NCBI GenBank assembly: GCA_032718475.1
Contig: JAUCBJ010007548.1
Location: 1 to 46,561 of the forward strand
Direction: 5' to 3'
Origin: Nemertoderma westbladi
Taxonomy: Eukaryota; Xenacoelomorpha; Nemertodermatida; Nemertodermatidae
Length of the DNA: 46,561 nt
Part shown: in pieces, positions 1 through 10,242 of the stretch
Layout of the letters: every line of letters begins with the position of its first letter
Position numbering within the stretch: the stretch's first letter is position 1
Program-made: the position numbers and the translations under genes
The notes under the pieces: model-generated
What the model was told of the DNA's origin: nothing
The model's input: the letters and a program-made list of their open reading frames with translations, nothing else
Database searches by the model: none

Positions 1-1335
1 TATTTAATATTGAGTTATCGGTATATAAATTTCTAGGATTATGATCTGGTCTATAGGGAATATCATTATCAACAGGTCTATAATTACCCTTAATAGGGTT
101 CACTATAGGAGTTTCTACTTTGCTAGCAGTATAGATGCGTGTAGGCTCCACACCTTGCGCATGAGATACTTCAGACCTAACAGGTTGACACATTGTTACA
201 GGGGGTGGTGGTATACCCCTTTGTGTATTTACTAATTTATCGCGTTCTAGCGCGATACTTTGCTGCACTTCTTGCAACTCTAGCCTACTTTCCCTTACTG
301 TGCCTTTGAATTGTTGAACAGTCTCCTGCATCTGTCCGAGCAGGAGATCCATCCCCCGTCGTCTCTCATCCACCCATTCGACCGCCGAAGCGGGATTCGC
401 CAACGTTGTAGCGGGCGGACGAGGGACAACGGGCGACAAATCATGAATATTTCGCTCGGAGTCCAGGGTATGAACTGTCTCACGGACTGTTCTGCTGGGC
501 ACAGGTAGCTTAGTGCTGTGCAAAGGGAATTGAGAAGTAGGTTCAGGGAGTACAGGTGTCTCTACGACCGAAAGGGTGGCTTCGGGAACAGGCCTAATTA
601 TTTCAGGCTCATCTACTATAGTAGGGAGTCTCTCTATTGTAATTATTTGGTCTGTGGGTTCTGTACTACCTAAGTTGGTGTTATTTAGTTGCCTTCTAAC
701 AGCTGGAGGCAAATCAGGCAATTTCTGACGGTGGAATGTTCTTTTGCGTCTGCTTAGATGAGATCTATTTCCTTTGCCTTCAGTGTCGGTGGTATCGCCT
801 TCCTCAGATGATGTATATCCCTGTCTTTTGGGAGTAGATCGATTCATCATCTGCATATTACTACCTGTTAACTGTTTATTTATGCAGTCTTGATTCTCCT
901 GAATATTTTCCAATTCCAATTGGGCAATCTCTTCAGCCGCTATCCGCTCCGCTTCTGCCGCTGCCTTTGTCGCTTTTCTTTCCATTTCAGTTGCCTTTCT
1001 TTTCGCTTCTGTCTCTGCCGCTGCCGCTTTTCTTTCCGCTTCGGCTGCCTTACTTTCCTCTTCGGCTGCCTTCCTTTCGGCTTCTGCAGCTGCTACTGCT
1101 GCTTTCTTTCTGTCTTCTATGCGTTTTTTCTTAACCCTTTCTTCTTGGTCTCTAGCGATGCGGAGTTGTTCATCGAATTTAGCTTGGTTCGCCGCTAACC
1201 TATCCACATCAATTGCGTCCAACACAAGCTGGGCTCCTTCACTATTAGGGTTAAGCCCTTCTAGTCTTCTCCTCAACTCTTCATCTCCTACAAAACGTTG
1301 ATAGTCTGACAGATAGATGTCAATGGCATCCCTCT
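1..1335 (-). CDS. BEL/Pao gag, downstream frame, copy A (partial)
   Basis: This frame is open without a stop to the window edge, so its C-terminal end is missing. It follows the N-terminal gag frame (2112-1288) in a different reading frame and has no ATG near its start, so it needs a frameshift or splicing to be made. From the N-terminal side it holds a leucine/arginine-rich start, a long Ala/Glu/Lys/Arg-rich coiled-coil region (about 1180-900), a Ser/Thr/Lys-rich linker, a Pro/Val-rich section and a second coiled coil. Copy B (19492-18003) aligns throughout but carries two stops that copy A lacks. Copy A lacks about 17 residues of the second coiled coil (near 330). Gag assembles the particle that carries the element RNA. 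Confidence 0.65.
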
Positions 1336-2112
1336 TATGCGGTTTCTCTGCCGTCGCTTCACTTTCCACTTGGGAAAAAGTAGCGTCTGTTGATTCTCCA
1401 TGGGTTGATAAAGCAGTTGTCCCTGCTCTTGAGGTCCTTGAGGTTGTTGTAACAGTTGTTTTTCTACTCGCTCCATAGAGCTGAAGAATCCCTGTGCGTA
1501 TCCGGCTGCGGACCTCTTCCACACAGCTGGATCGATGGTTTCCTTGGCTACTCCCATCCGGTGTATGTCTTCCCAGGCAGCTTCTGATAAATCAAACGGG
1601 AGTCCGGGTCCGGGGAAGTTCCATTGCGACTCGACCATAGATTTCAGTTCTTCCTTTGTGTATCCCGCATAACTATCTTTAGTTGAGCGCTTACTTCTCG
1701 CCCAATCGATCTGGTGTTCTTCCACCGCGATCAATAGCCTAGTGAGTACGGCTTCAGGAAGGATGAGAAGGGGATCCGAATAAACCGCATCCGTCATCCT
1801 TGCTCCGCGCTCGGGTGTCAGTTCTACAGTATCTTCACTACTGGAGCTGTCGGGCCGCTGAGAAATAAGTTCTTGGTTCGCGGGTTGTTGCTGTTCCGCT
1901 GCTTCTTGGTCCCGCTTGACCTGAGCTCGAGTGCCTATGATAGACCTACGATGTTGGACCAGCCTAGGTTCTGTTATTACTACTGGAGGGATGACCTTCC
2001 TCACAGTGGGAGGTGAACTGAACTTAGGTGTAGACGGTTCTACACCTTTATCTGAGTCGCAGATAGTTACATCTAATAAACTGTCTGACAGGTTCTGCTT
2101 AGTATCAGACAT
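1288..2112 (-). CDS. BEL/Pao gag, N-terminal frame, copy A
   Basis: 274 codons starting at an ATG at 2112-2110, the same start as in copy B at 20396. The protein has an acidic, Ser/Pro/Gln-rich N-terminal third and then a conserved globular-looking part containing the words DPLLILP and DLSEAAWEDIHRMG. After the residues LLYQ (about 1409) it diverges completely from copy B: a segment of about 75 nt replaces about 148 nt in copy B. The last 40 or so residues are therefore probably not the original C-terminus. The true continuation is the other frame (1335-1). I recognise no domain by sequence; the gag assignment rests on position upstream of the zinc knuckles and pol. Confidence 0.6.
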   Translation of the reverse strand: MSDTKQNLSDSLLDVTICDSDKGVEPSTPKFSSPPTVRKVIPPVVITEPRLVQHRRSIIGTRAQVKRDQEAAEQQQPANQELISQRPDSSSSEDTVELTPERGARMTDAVYSDPLLILPEAVLTRLLIAVEEHQIDWARSKRSTKDSYAGYTKEELKSMVESQWNFPGPGLPFDLSEAAWEDIHRMGVAKETIDPAVWKRSAAGYAQGFFSSMERVEKQLLQQPQGPQEQGQLLYQPMENQQTLLFPKWKVKRRQRNRIRGMPLTSICQTINVL

Positions 2113-2245
2113 GTTTGTTTACACAGTTGAATGTCTACCGCTATATTACAGTCTAAGCAAGTCTAGTAATTCAGTGTTAACTGCTAGCCTAGTAATTAAT
2201 TACCAATACTGCTACTCAGTGTAGCGTGATATATATAATATATTA

Positions 2246-2492
2246 GAATACCGGTATGCTTATAGTATATATAACTATATAAGTATTATTACAGACTAGG
2301 TTTATCACAGAATACCGGTATAATTTTAGCACAAAGCTATATAAATATATAATAGGCCTATCGGGAATACCGGTATACAGCTTACAGTTTGTAGTATATA
2401 TAATTCTGGACTAGAATTAATTACAAGTACCGGTATAATTTCAGCCTAAATTTATAGAAATAAAGATAATAGGCCTATCGTAAATACCGGTA
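2246..2492. repeat. Two ~118-bp tandem units with TACCGGTA palindromes in the LTR/leader
   Basis: Two consecutive diverged units, each with two TACCGGTA-type palindromes and the shared tail AATAGGCCTATCG. Five palindromes fall at roughly 60-bp spacing. The same array is present in copy B at about 20530-20785. Confidence 0.6.
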
Positions 2493-3390
2493 TATCAATT
2501 ATTTTAAATAATTGAATTTCTGAATTTTAGGGTTACTTGGTTACTTTACTTACTTTATTACCGTTATTTGAGCAGTAGTCCAACTGATATTGAGACCGAA
2601 TTGTTATATGGCAGGCCTACTATTTATAAATCGTTTGAGTTGATTTATAATATATATATACCCGTTTTAATGGGCTTTGTCAATGTTTGAAATAAATGTT
2701 ATTATTTCTGGGGAGTAATCACTACACAAAGCGGTGCGCTTTCAATGAAGTGTTACTTATAGGACACTAAAACAAATAATGCTAATTTACCTAAGTTACT
2801 TAATACTACAAATTACGTACAATTCGGGTGAGATTACAATCTCTAAATAAACACAAAAATTTACAAAAAACACAAAATACGAATTTTCAGGGTAATTTTA
2901 CAAGAAGTCTACAAACCAGCCTAACAAAGGGTTAGAATTCTGGTTATTACAACGGACAGGGTACTGCGGTATTTGAAAATAATACGTAGTAGTAAATACA
3001 CTGCGTTGTCCAGATAGGAAAATACCACCGCCTGACGACCTATAGCCGTATCGCTATAGGTACTACGTTATGTATCACGGAGTGTTCCTACCTAGAAGTT
3101 AATAGAGCTAATCGAACGTGCCTATCAACCACTTTACAACACAAATATAATGCCTACACTAATTACTTTCGGAAAGCACTGTACACTAAACCCTAAATTA
3201 GGTACGAGTACTTGTACAACAAATAATCAGTAGTTAAAAATACTTGAACAGCCTAAAGAACCACGGCATCTGCTGGAGTGACCGGTGCACAAAATCACCA
3301 GTCTTTACCTACACCAAGCAGCCCGTGTAGTACCGGGGTTAATTTAACTATTGCGGTATGTATAACAAACACAATTATTGTAGGAACAAC

Positions 3391-3860
3391 CCAGTAGTAC
3401 GACTTATTCTTTAAATGGGGGTTTACCTTACAGCTTTGGCTGCCCCTACTTCCTAACCGTTCTTTATCGGACAGAGGCTCTACACACACTGCAATCCGTT
3501 CAGACCTAATAACAGCCAGACAACTATCTAGCCTACAAATTATCTAAATAAATATTATACGCTACCTGTACAGACTACACAAACAAAGTACAGACTAAAC
3601 GATGGCAGACTACTCTCAAGCCTAAATAAACTACAGGACATGCAGACTCCGAAATGGTTAGGTAGTATGCGTTCTAACCCAGTAGTACGACTTATTCTTT
3701 AGATGGGGGTTTACCTTACAGCTTTGGCTGCCCCTACTTCCTAACCGTTCTTTATCGGACAGGTGATCTACACACACTGCAATCCGTTCAGACTTAACAA
3801 CAATCAGACAACAGCCCAGCCTACAAATTGTCTGTACAATATGATCAGGCTTACACGCCT
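3391..3860. repeat. 288-bp direct tandem repeat in the LTR
   Basis: The sequence starting CCAGTAGTACGAC occurs at 3391 and again at 3679 (period 288) with few differences. Copy B has the same pair at 21847 and 22136, plus a partial upstream unit that copy A lacks. Confidence 0.7.
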
Positions 3861-4007
3861 TCTGTTCAATACTGGCCTACAAATAAATAAAACTGACAGA
3901 AATAAGTAAGCTCCAAAAGAAACAAGGGGTGTACAGTCCCTAATCTCTTAAACAGCCTACTGGTATGCAATAATCAAATCGAATAATACTAATGTACTTA
4001 TACTAGA

Positions 4008-4121
4008 AGTACCGGTTAGGACAGTTGGGCCTACAAACCTACAGAAGTACCGATTCTGGCAGTTGGACCTACGGGCCTACAGCAGTACCGGTTCTGGCAG
4101 TTGGGCCTACTGACCTACAGG
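4008..4121. repeat. 38-bp tandem repeat, three units
   Basis: Units start AGTACCGG(A/T)T at 4008, 4046 and 4084, each followed by GGCAGTTGG and CCTAC words; a fourth is decayed. A copy B equivalent lies at about 22459-22575. Confidence 0.7.
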
Positions 4122-4199
4122 TGTACCGTTCAGGTTTACCGGTTGACCAGTACTTTCAACTTTATTGCTTACTGCAATAAAGAAGCTATATCCGTTATT

Positions 4200-6145
4200 G
4201 TTCGCGCTTTCAGACCTTTGGCAGTTTAACCCGCCAAATTAGGATGTCTTCTAGATAATAAATCACTTTTAGCCTCTGACAAGTATTTGATTCACTACAC
4301 TAGTCGAAACCAATCTGTGCGCGATCATTCACCCGCTGGATATACCCGGGAGATTGGGTTCGACGGCTTAATCTTATTGCTATGTAAGCCTAATGTATTA
4401 TTCGACTGACAGTATTATATAATCTCTGACAATATTATTCACCTTCGGGGAATATTAACAGTTCCTTTAGGACGTGGCGCTCTATCTATAAAAACAGAGT
4501 TATGACTTAAACTACTCACAACGATATGGCTTAGTTACAATTCACATATATGGCGCATTCTTTAGGAAATGCTTCGTTATCAGTCTCACTCATACACAAT
4601 GCTGCACAATACTGCACACTGATCTGCCGATCTTCACTGATTTTAGTCACATATAAAAGGAACACGGACCGAATCATGTAGGGTCTATCAAATAACATTA
4701 GATTCACTTCAAACCACTTTAACATAAGTCACAATCGTTATATGTAACCTGTCTCTCTTACCTTCTGTATATCAAGAATATTGGGTTTTCGGGGTTATTT
4801 ATCGTTATTCCAAATATAATAATTCATCAACCATATTATGAAGAACCGACAGTAAATAGCAGTATAACAATATAAAAGTATGCACAGGTATATTAGATTA
4901 GGTATGTTGCGTTGATTGAGTATGGGCCAGTTAACCAGTGGCCAGTGAGATATCAAGGTTTGATAACGGATATATGTCCTTATAATTAAGCCTACTAGTG
5001 TTAGGCTAAAACAGAAAAGCACAAAATATTCCAAAGCCGCTCTCTCCTGGCTCAGGACAGAATGTAAACACTGCCCACAATGCATTGCGTGATTTCTAGG
5101 AAATTTCTGTACAAGAGCCATAAAAATGCTCTGATTGGCTGACTGAACTGAGAGACGCCGTAGAACAAAGAAAATCGACACGTATGAATATCTGTTCGCG
5201 CTTTCAGACCTTTGGCAGTTTAACCCGCCAAATTAGGATGTCTTCTAGATAATAAATCACCTTTAGTCTATGACAAGTATTTAATTCACTACACTAGTCG
5301 AAACCAATCTGTGCGCGATCATTCACCCGCTGGATATACCCGGGAGATTGGGTTCGACGGCTTAATCTTATTGCTATGTAAGCCTAATGTATTATTCGAC
5401 TGACAGTATTATATAATCTCTGACAATATTATTCACCTTCGGGAATTATTAACAGTTCCTTTAGGACGTGGCGCTTTATCTATACAAACAGAGTTATGAC
5501 TTAAACTACTCACAATGATATGGCTTAGTTATAATTCACATATATGGCGCATTCTTTAGGAAATGCTTCGTTATCAGTCTCACTCATACACAATGCTGCA
5601 CAATACTGCACACTGATCTGCCGATCTTCACTGATTTTAGTCACATATAAAAGGAACACGGACCGAATCATGTAGGGTCTATCAAATAACATTAGATTCA
5701 CTTCAAACCACTTTAACATAAGTCACAATCGTTATATGTAACCTTTCTCTCTTACCTTCGGTATATCAAGAATATTGGGTTTCGGGTTATTTCTCGTTAT
5801 TCCAAATATAATAACTCATCAACCATATTATGAAGAACTGACAGTAAATAGCAGTATAACAATATAAAGTATGCACAGGTTGTTTGATTAGGTATGGTAT
5901 GTTATGAGTTGAGTTGAGGTATGATAACGGATATATGTCCTTATAATTAAGCCTACTAGTGTAAGACTAAAAACTGAAAACACGGAGGTGCCAAAAGCCG
6001 GTTCTTAGGCTCTGGGCAAAAACATAATACTGAACTACTGAGTTTCTGTATACACCTCCAACACAGAGACAACAAACGCTCTGATTGGTCAACCTGAACA
6101 ACGAGAGAACAAAGAAACAAAGAAACGTCGACGTGGCAATATCAG
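4200..6145. repeat. 994-bp tandem duplication inside the copy A LTR
   Basis: GTTCGCGCTTTCAGACC starts at 4200 and again at 5194. The first about 690 bp of the two units are nearly identical. The remaining about 300 bp are related but clearly more diverged, which suggests partial conversion or two rounds of duplication. Copy B has only one unit (from about 22788), matching the second copy A unit best. Each unit has a TATAAAAGG word on the plus strand (4652 and 5646). Confidence 0.8.
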
Positions 6146-6377
6146 CTGCTAGCCGTCGTCATGGTAGCGACACTGTTTTCAAAAGTATCCAGCTATTGCG
6201 TCACGAGATTGTGGATTATGTCCTCTAAAGTACAAATACAGTACAAATACATAAGAAATGACTTTTATGTCCTCTAAAACACCAGTACAGCAAGGACACG
6301 GCCTTTTTATGCCTGGCAAACCAACTACAGAGTACTTTAAGGGAAAATAACCGGCTAATTACGCAAAAGCTTTTACA

Positions 6378-6385
6378 CCGCTCCC
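6378..6385 (-). other. Candidate polypurine tract
   Basis: The minus strand reads GGGAGCGG immediately before the LTR start TGTAAAAGC. A purine run touching the LTR is where plus-strand DNA synthesis is primed in LTR elements. The position supports reading the LTR at 6377 as the 3' LTR of the element whose pol lies at 15057-9391. Confidence 0.45.
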
Positions 6386-6455
6386 AGAAAATGGGATTTA
6401 AGTCTATAAAATATAACAAATCACAGTTTCTAAAATATAAAGATACTCTAAACAG

Positions 6456-6783
6456 TTAGCCTTTCTTACGCAGACGGCGTTTACGCAGTTTTTTGAGGCT
6501 AGCAAGAGTATTTTTCTCTTTGGGGGGAGCCACTTTACTAGGAGGGCCATAACTCCTGGGTGAAGGGTGCAATATGATTGCATCAGAAGGTGTAGGATTG
6601 TGGTCGAGGTATCTGCCGTTTCGATATGCTTCTCCTCGAGCTGATTTTCCTCCGCTCGTAGCTGGATACGTTCATCCAAAAACTCTCGCAGAGAATAGGA
6701 TCGTCCAAGTTCGATAACTTCTTAGAGATTCTGGATTTCCCAATCGAATTGAGATAAGGCCAATTCGTTTATCGATTGGACTT
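6456..6783 (-). pseudogene. Degraded 3' open reading frame of the BEL element, basic C-terminal tail
   Basis: Two coding-like pieces in adjacent frames. The upstream piece (6783 to about 6610) is a charged helical stretch containing SLREFLDERIQLRAEE, with one in-frame TAA at 6722-6724. After a frame change near 6610, a second piece runs to a stop at 6456 and ends in a cluster of Lys and Arg residues (KKLRKRRLRKK). The stop lies 79 bp before the LTR, a usual place for the last gene of an LTR element. The function is unknown. The basic tail could bind RNA, DNA or a nuclear import factor. It is not recognisable as an envelope protein: no membrane segment was seen. Confidence 0.35.
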
Positions 6784-7436
6784 ACTGTTATAACTTACGT
6801 TTATCTGAACAAACGCAGGTTTCTTTTTTGATCTTTATAGAATAGCATTTAACTCGTTTCGTACAACGCTCTCCTTCACCTTGATGAGGGGTTGTATCGC
6901 GTTAAACGGGGACGACCATACGGTTGGATAGTGATATTAGGTGTCCGCGTCACAATCCGGCTAGATAAGATGGGCGGCTAGCTAGAAATCACTGTCGGAG
7001 TGTTACCGATTAATTGTTAGGGTAGCACTAGATCTTTGAACAGTGAATACAGTCCGCGAGGATCCGCGACACCACCAGGATCGCAGGTCTGAGGTCCAAC
7101 TAAGGAATGAGGAGGTTTGACCGAGTATTCCGGGACTCTGATCGTAGGTTTACTCCAGGATCGTTCGAGCCGAGTGAGCATAGGTGATACGTCAACAAGT
7201 TTCGGTTTACGTGGATGTTTATGTCTTTCCGTTTATTAGTTGGGTCTAGGGCATTTATCGTAATAATACCAAAGACGCACGTCTGGTAGGGGGAAACGCG
7301 GGTGATATTTATTTGTTGTTACAATGCTTCTATCAAGAATTCCAAATATACGTTGGAGTTACCGCGTCCATTTGTTTCTTTAGTGTCTTTTCTTTCGAGT
7401 CGATTTCGAATAGAATTTTCGCATTCGAATTTCAGT

Positions 7437-7742
7437 TTATGGTTCCGACTCCGCTGGGCAGGATATATAGTCGACATAGTCCGTATTGTGTAAATCGATA
7501 GGATGACCAGTAGTTAAGAAGCCCGTATACGTACCATTACGCTGTGTATATCGAGCAGTGAATTTTCTATAGTCCAACTCTCGCGAGAGCTGCACTTGGG
7601 ACATTGTCGGTTCGATATAACGACCATCGTCCTCCGCAGCAGTTGGACTAACGTCGCCGCGTATTAAGCTATCAACAAACGCTTGTAAAAGTAGAGTATA
7701 TCGCTCCCTGATACCAAGACCATCTTCTATCAACTCCGTCAT
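7437..7742 (-). CDS. Hypothetical small protein in the 3' region of the BEL element
   Basis: An ATG at 7742 opens 101 codons; the frame is open upstream to 7820 without another ATG. The protein is acidic at the start (MTELIEDG), has a helical middle and is Tyr/Thr-rich at the end (about residues 60-95). It has no signal peptide, membrane segment or recognised motif. An AT-rich TATAATATGG word lies just upstream of the ATG. Downstream, other frames stay coding-like to about 7320, so the real product may have been longer or spliced. It lies between the pol end (9391) and the LTR (6377), so it is either an extra gene of the element or a remnant of something inserted there. Confidence 0.3.
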   Translation of the reverse strand: MTELIEDGLGIRERYTLLLQAFVDSLIRGDVSPTAAEDDGRYIEPTMSQVQLSRELDYRKFTARYTQRNGTYTGFLTTGHPIDLHNTDYVDYISCPAESEP

Positions 7743-7820
7743 ATCTGCTATATATGAGTTTATCCATATTATAAGGAGTTTATATTTAGGCGAGCGGACG
7801 TCGCTGCCTACCCCAATCAA

Positions 7821-9390
7821 CCCCCGGACAGTGCGAGATCCTCAGCGCCGATGTGTTGTCGCCGCTGTACTTTCGCCAACGACGTAGCCGTACAACGACA
7901 ACGACAACCGGCACAAGTCACTCAACTGTCCATCCCAAAGGCTTAGATGTACTTCAGGTTTTCCTTGGAGAGTTAGGTTACTTTCACGATTGCGACTAGC
8001 TACTGTAAACACACTTTAGCAGTAACATTCACCTATAAACTCACAAATACCACACAACTGGTCACAACTACACACATTCGGGCCATTTGTCCGTTAGTCA
8101 ATGCCTTCCAGAATGTCACTGTATTATTATGTATCCTTGGATACTATTAGTGCACTATTTATTCCTTATGCTATTCAATGGGACAAGCTTTCTATTGTTC
8201 TTTTAACTCAATTCTAATTCTAGCGTGGTTGTTGCTATGGTGACATTATGCAAAGCTAGCGGTAGAATTAGGGTAATTCCAATGCATACAGATCTGGGAT
8301 GTTATTTAATAGTATTCTTTAATAGTCAATATTCTGTTTTATACATGACTTTATGAATTTTATCGGCTATTGACTATGTTTGGGAGACTTTCACACACTC
8401 ATACGCATGATAAGATAAATCTCCGCTCCCTTGATCTATTAATTAATGGAATTTTGGGAACTTTATAAATTGCGTAAAAATGGCAATTTATTAATTCATT
8501 AAAAGGCATGAATTTAAATTTATTCCCTGAAATTTTATTATTTGATAATTAAATGGACATATTTTGATTCTAGAACATGTCTGGGGACACAAGATCCTTA
8601 ATTCTATGAAAATTGTCTTTTTAAGAATATCGGTAAATGCTACGATATCTTAATTGACCAGAATTGTTGAAGGATCTGAATTTTACAGATTTTGACTTAT
8701 TAGATTTTGCAAATATTAAATAATTAATATTGGAGATGGGCACCGATTTATTCCAGAACTTGTCTGGGGACGTTAACCACTGATTCTAGAATTTGTCTTT
8801 CAAGTATATCGGTGGGTGCCGCGATATCTTAATCGACTAGAATTACAGATGGTCAAAGGGTTTAACAGATTTATTTTGCGTTATACGCTACTGTTAAAGG
8901 GACATCACGCTACTATATGTATTATTTAATATACGGTATGAGAGCAATATCGCACGAAGCAATGTCAGTGTGAAGAGGCAAGTCGTTTCCAAGGTCTACC
9001 CAGAGCTTGGTTTAGCCGAGACACGAGGATCTGAACTTTGCATTCCTAATACTCTGCCTACCAATAATACTTAAATATAGTAGTGGCTTTATTGTACTTT
9101 AATAAGTACGGACATTTCATCTTACTGTAGTTACGTATTTATAATATAATACGGACAGTAAGGAAAGATAAAAAATAATTATTTCTTCGCCGTCTCACTA
9201 AATATAATATAAGTAATTACGTACGTAATAAACACGAATATATTGCACTATTCTACAAAATAATCGTTAAATAATATTCTACTAAATTAAATAAAACGAT
9301 TATAATAAAATTACATAGTAATACATACATAAATATAAAAATAATAAAATAATATAAAATAATAGAGTCACACGCCCACTCCGAACGATA
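7821..9390. other. 3' internal region of the BEL element, no gene seen
   Basis: AT-rich sequence between the end of pol and the small 3' frames. A diverged direct duplication with a period of about 183 bp lies at about 8570-8900 (words TGTCTGGGGAC and ATATCGGT at 8578 and 8761). The stretch 9100-9370 is very AT-rich. I see no open frame of note. Confidence 0.5.
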
Positions 9391-9840
9391 TTAAGTTGGG
9401 GAGTCCCTAGATGTCAGTTGGATTAGGGATGTGGTCGTGGGAAGAGTTTCTTGCCTTCCATAGTTTCCGGAGAGCTCTCTGTCTCTTTCCAGTAAACATA
9501 AACGACCCACTGGGCGATTGAGCTGTTGAGTCTCAAAGACTATCCCTGGTTTCTTAAAGTTACGCCGCATTACGACGAGCTCTACTGATCGCACCAAACC
9601 ATCGCTCGAGATATGAGTCTCGATGATACGTCCTGTTTGCCATTGCTTACGTGGGAGATCGGGGTCCACAATAAGCACCATGTCTCCAGTGCTGACGTTT
9701 TCTTGCTGCGCAAACCACTTAGTTCGAAGTTGTAGAGTGGGCAGGTAATGTTTCTCGAAATGGTCAGCGAAACGACGGGATAGCAACTGCATAAGTTGCC
9801 AGGTTCGACGGCAGTACTCGTCTCCGTCTGAGATCTCCGA
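9391..9840 (-). CDS. pol: BEL/Pao pol, DUF5641-like C-terminal tail (after a stop)
   Basis: C-terminal part of the polyprotein downstream of integrase. It carries the BEL-typical pattern of a basic stretch ending in LRTKWF, then GDMVLIVDPDLPRKQW and a Val/Arg-rich beta stretch, matching the family known as DUF5641. It is in the same frame as the integrase piece upstream and is separated from it only by one TGA at 9841-9843. The stop at 9391 is the natural end; the protein then runs into AT-rich sequence. There is no independent start codon at its beginning, so it would only be made as part of pol. Confidence 0.75.
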   Translation of the reverse strand, partial: SEISDGDEYCRRTWQLMQLLSRRFADHFEKHYLPTLQLRTKWFAQQENVSTGDMVLIVDPDLPRKQWQTGRIIETHISSDGLVRSVELVVMRRNFKKPGIVFETQQLNRPVGRLCLLERDRELSGNYGRQETLPTTTSLIQLTSRDSPT

Positions 9841-10242
9841 TCATGGGAGCATGGCTACGGGTTTCTTCAGTAGAAAGTGCGCGGGTGTTAGCGCTTCCAG
9901 GGAATCAGGATTTGAAAAGACTGGCATAAGCGGTCTTTCGTTGAGATAGGCGGCGATTTCCTCCATTAACGTCCGCAATAGTTCGTCGGTGAGATAAGCG
10001 CGACAAGGTACAATAAAGTGGAACGCAGTCTTCACGCTCCTAATCAATCTCTCCCAACTTCCTCCCCACCAAGGGGCGTCGGCGGCGTTGAAGGTCCAGC
10101 TAGACGCTGTTATCCTTAGCTGATCGTCCACCTGTCTTTTGTTCCAGTCCTTTACGTAAGCTTGAATTTCGTTGTTGGCGCCAATGAAGTTTGTTCCATC
10201 ATCCGATCTCATCGTGTTACTGGTTCCGAAGCGAGCGATCTG
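9841..10242 (-). CDS. pol: BEL/Pao integrase, C-terminal half of catalytic core (between two stops)
   Basis: Continues the integrase begun at 10243 in the same frame after a TGA at 10243-10245. It shows the second catalytic Asp in SDDGTNFIGA (about 10180-10210) and the catalytic Glu in WWGGSWERLIRSVK (about 10035-10080), then the ALTPAHFLL segment common in BEL/Pao integrases. It ends at an in-frame TGA (9841). The integrase inserts the element's DNA into the host chromosome. With a stop inside the catalytic core, this copy cannot supply the enzyme. Confidence 0.8.
   Translation of the reverse strand, partial: QIARFGTSNTMRSDDGTNFIGANNEIQAYVKDWNKRQVDDQLRITASSWTFNAADAPWWGGSWERLIRSVKTAFHFIVPCRAYLTDELLRTLMEEIAAYLNERPLMPVFSNPDSLEALTPAHFLLKKPVAMLP

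Larger units (their letters stand above)
2113..6377 (-). repeat. Long LTR and leader: 5' LTR of copy A, probable 3' LTR of copy B
   Basis: It begins TGTAAAAGC at 6377 on the minus strand and is homologous to 20397-23973/24223 throughout, with small indels and different tandem-repeat numbers. Minus-strand landmarks near the gag side are an AT-rich TATA-like run (about 2640-2660) and AATAAA (about 2553-2558). If these are the promoter and polyadenylation signal, the LTR reaches to below 2550, giving a length of at least 3.8 kb. No convincing primer-binding site was found between 2113 and 2720, so the LTR 3' end is left open. No long open frame is present. A 64-codon frame recurs in each 1-kb unit (see rejected list). 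Confidence 0.6.

Noticed and set aside
890-1198. Plus-strand Cys/Phe/Arg-rich frame (and 19088-19502 in copy B)
   Set aside because: Antisense shadow of the Ala/Glu-rich gag coiled coil.
4795-5181. 128-codon hydrophobic minus-strand frame
   Set aside because: It lies in the diverged part of one LTR unit and is not kept open in the second unit or in copy B.
4531-5719. A 64-codon minus-strand frame present in both 1-kb LTR units and again at 23121-23315, almost unchanged
   Set aside because: The DNA of the units is nearly identical anyway, so conservation of the frame shows nothing. No signal, domain or context supports a product.
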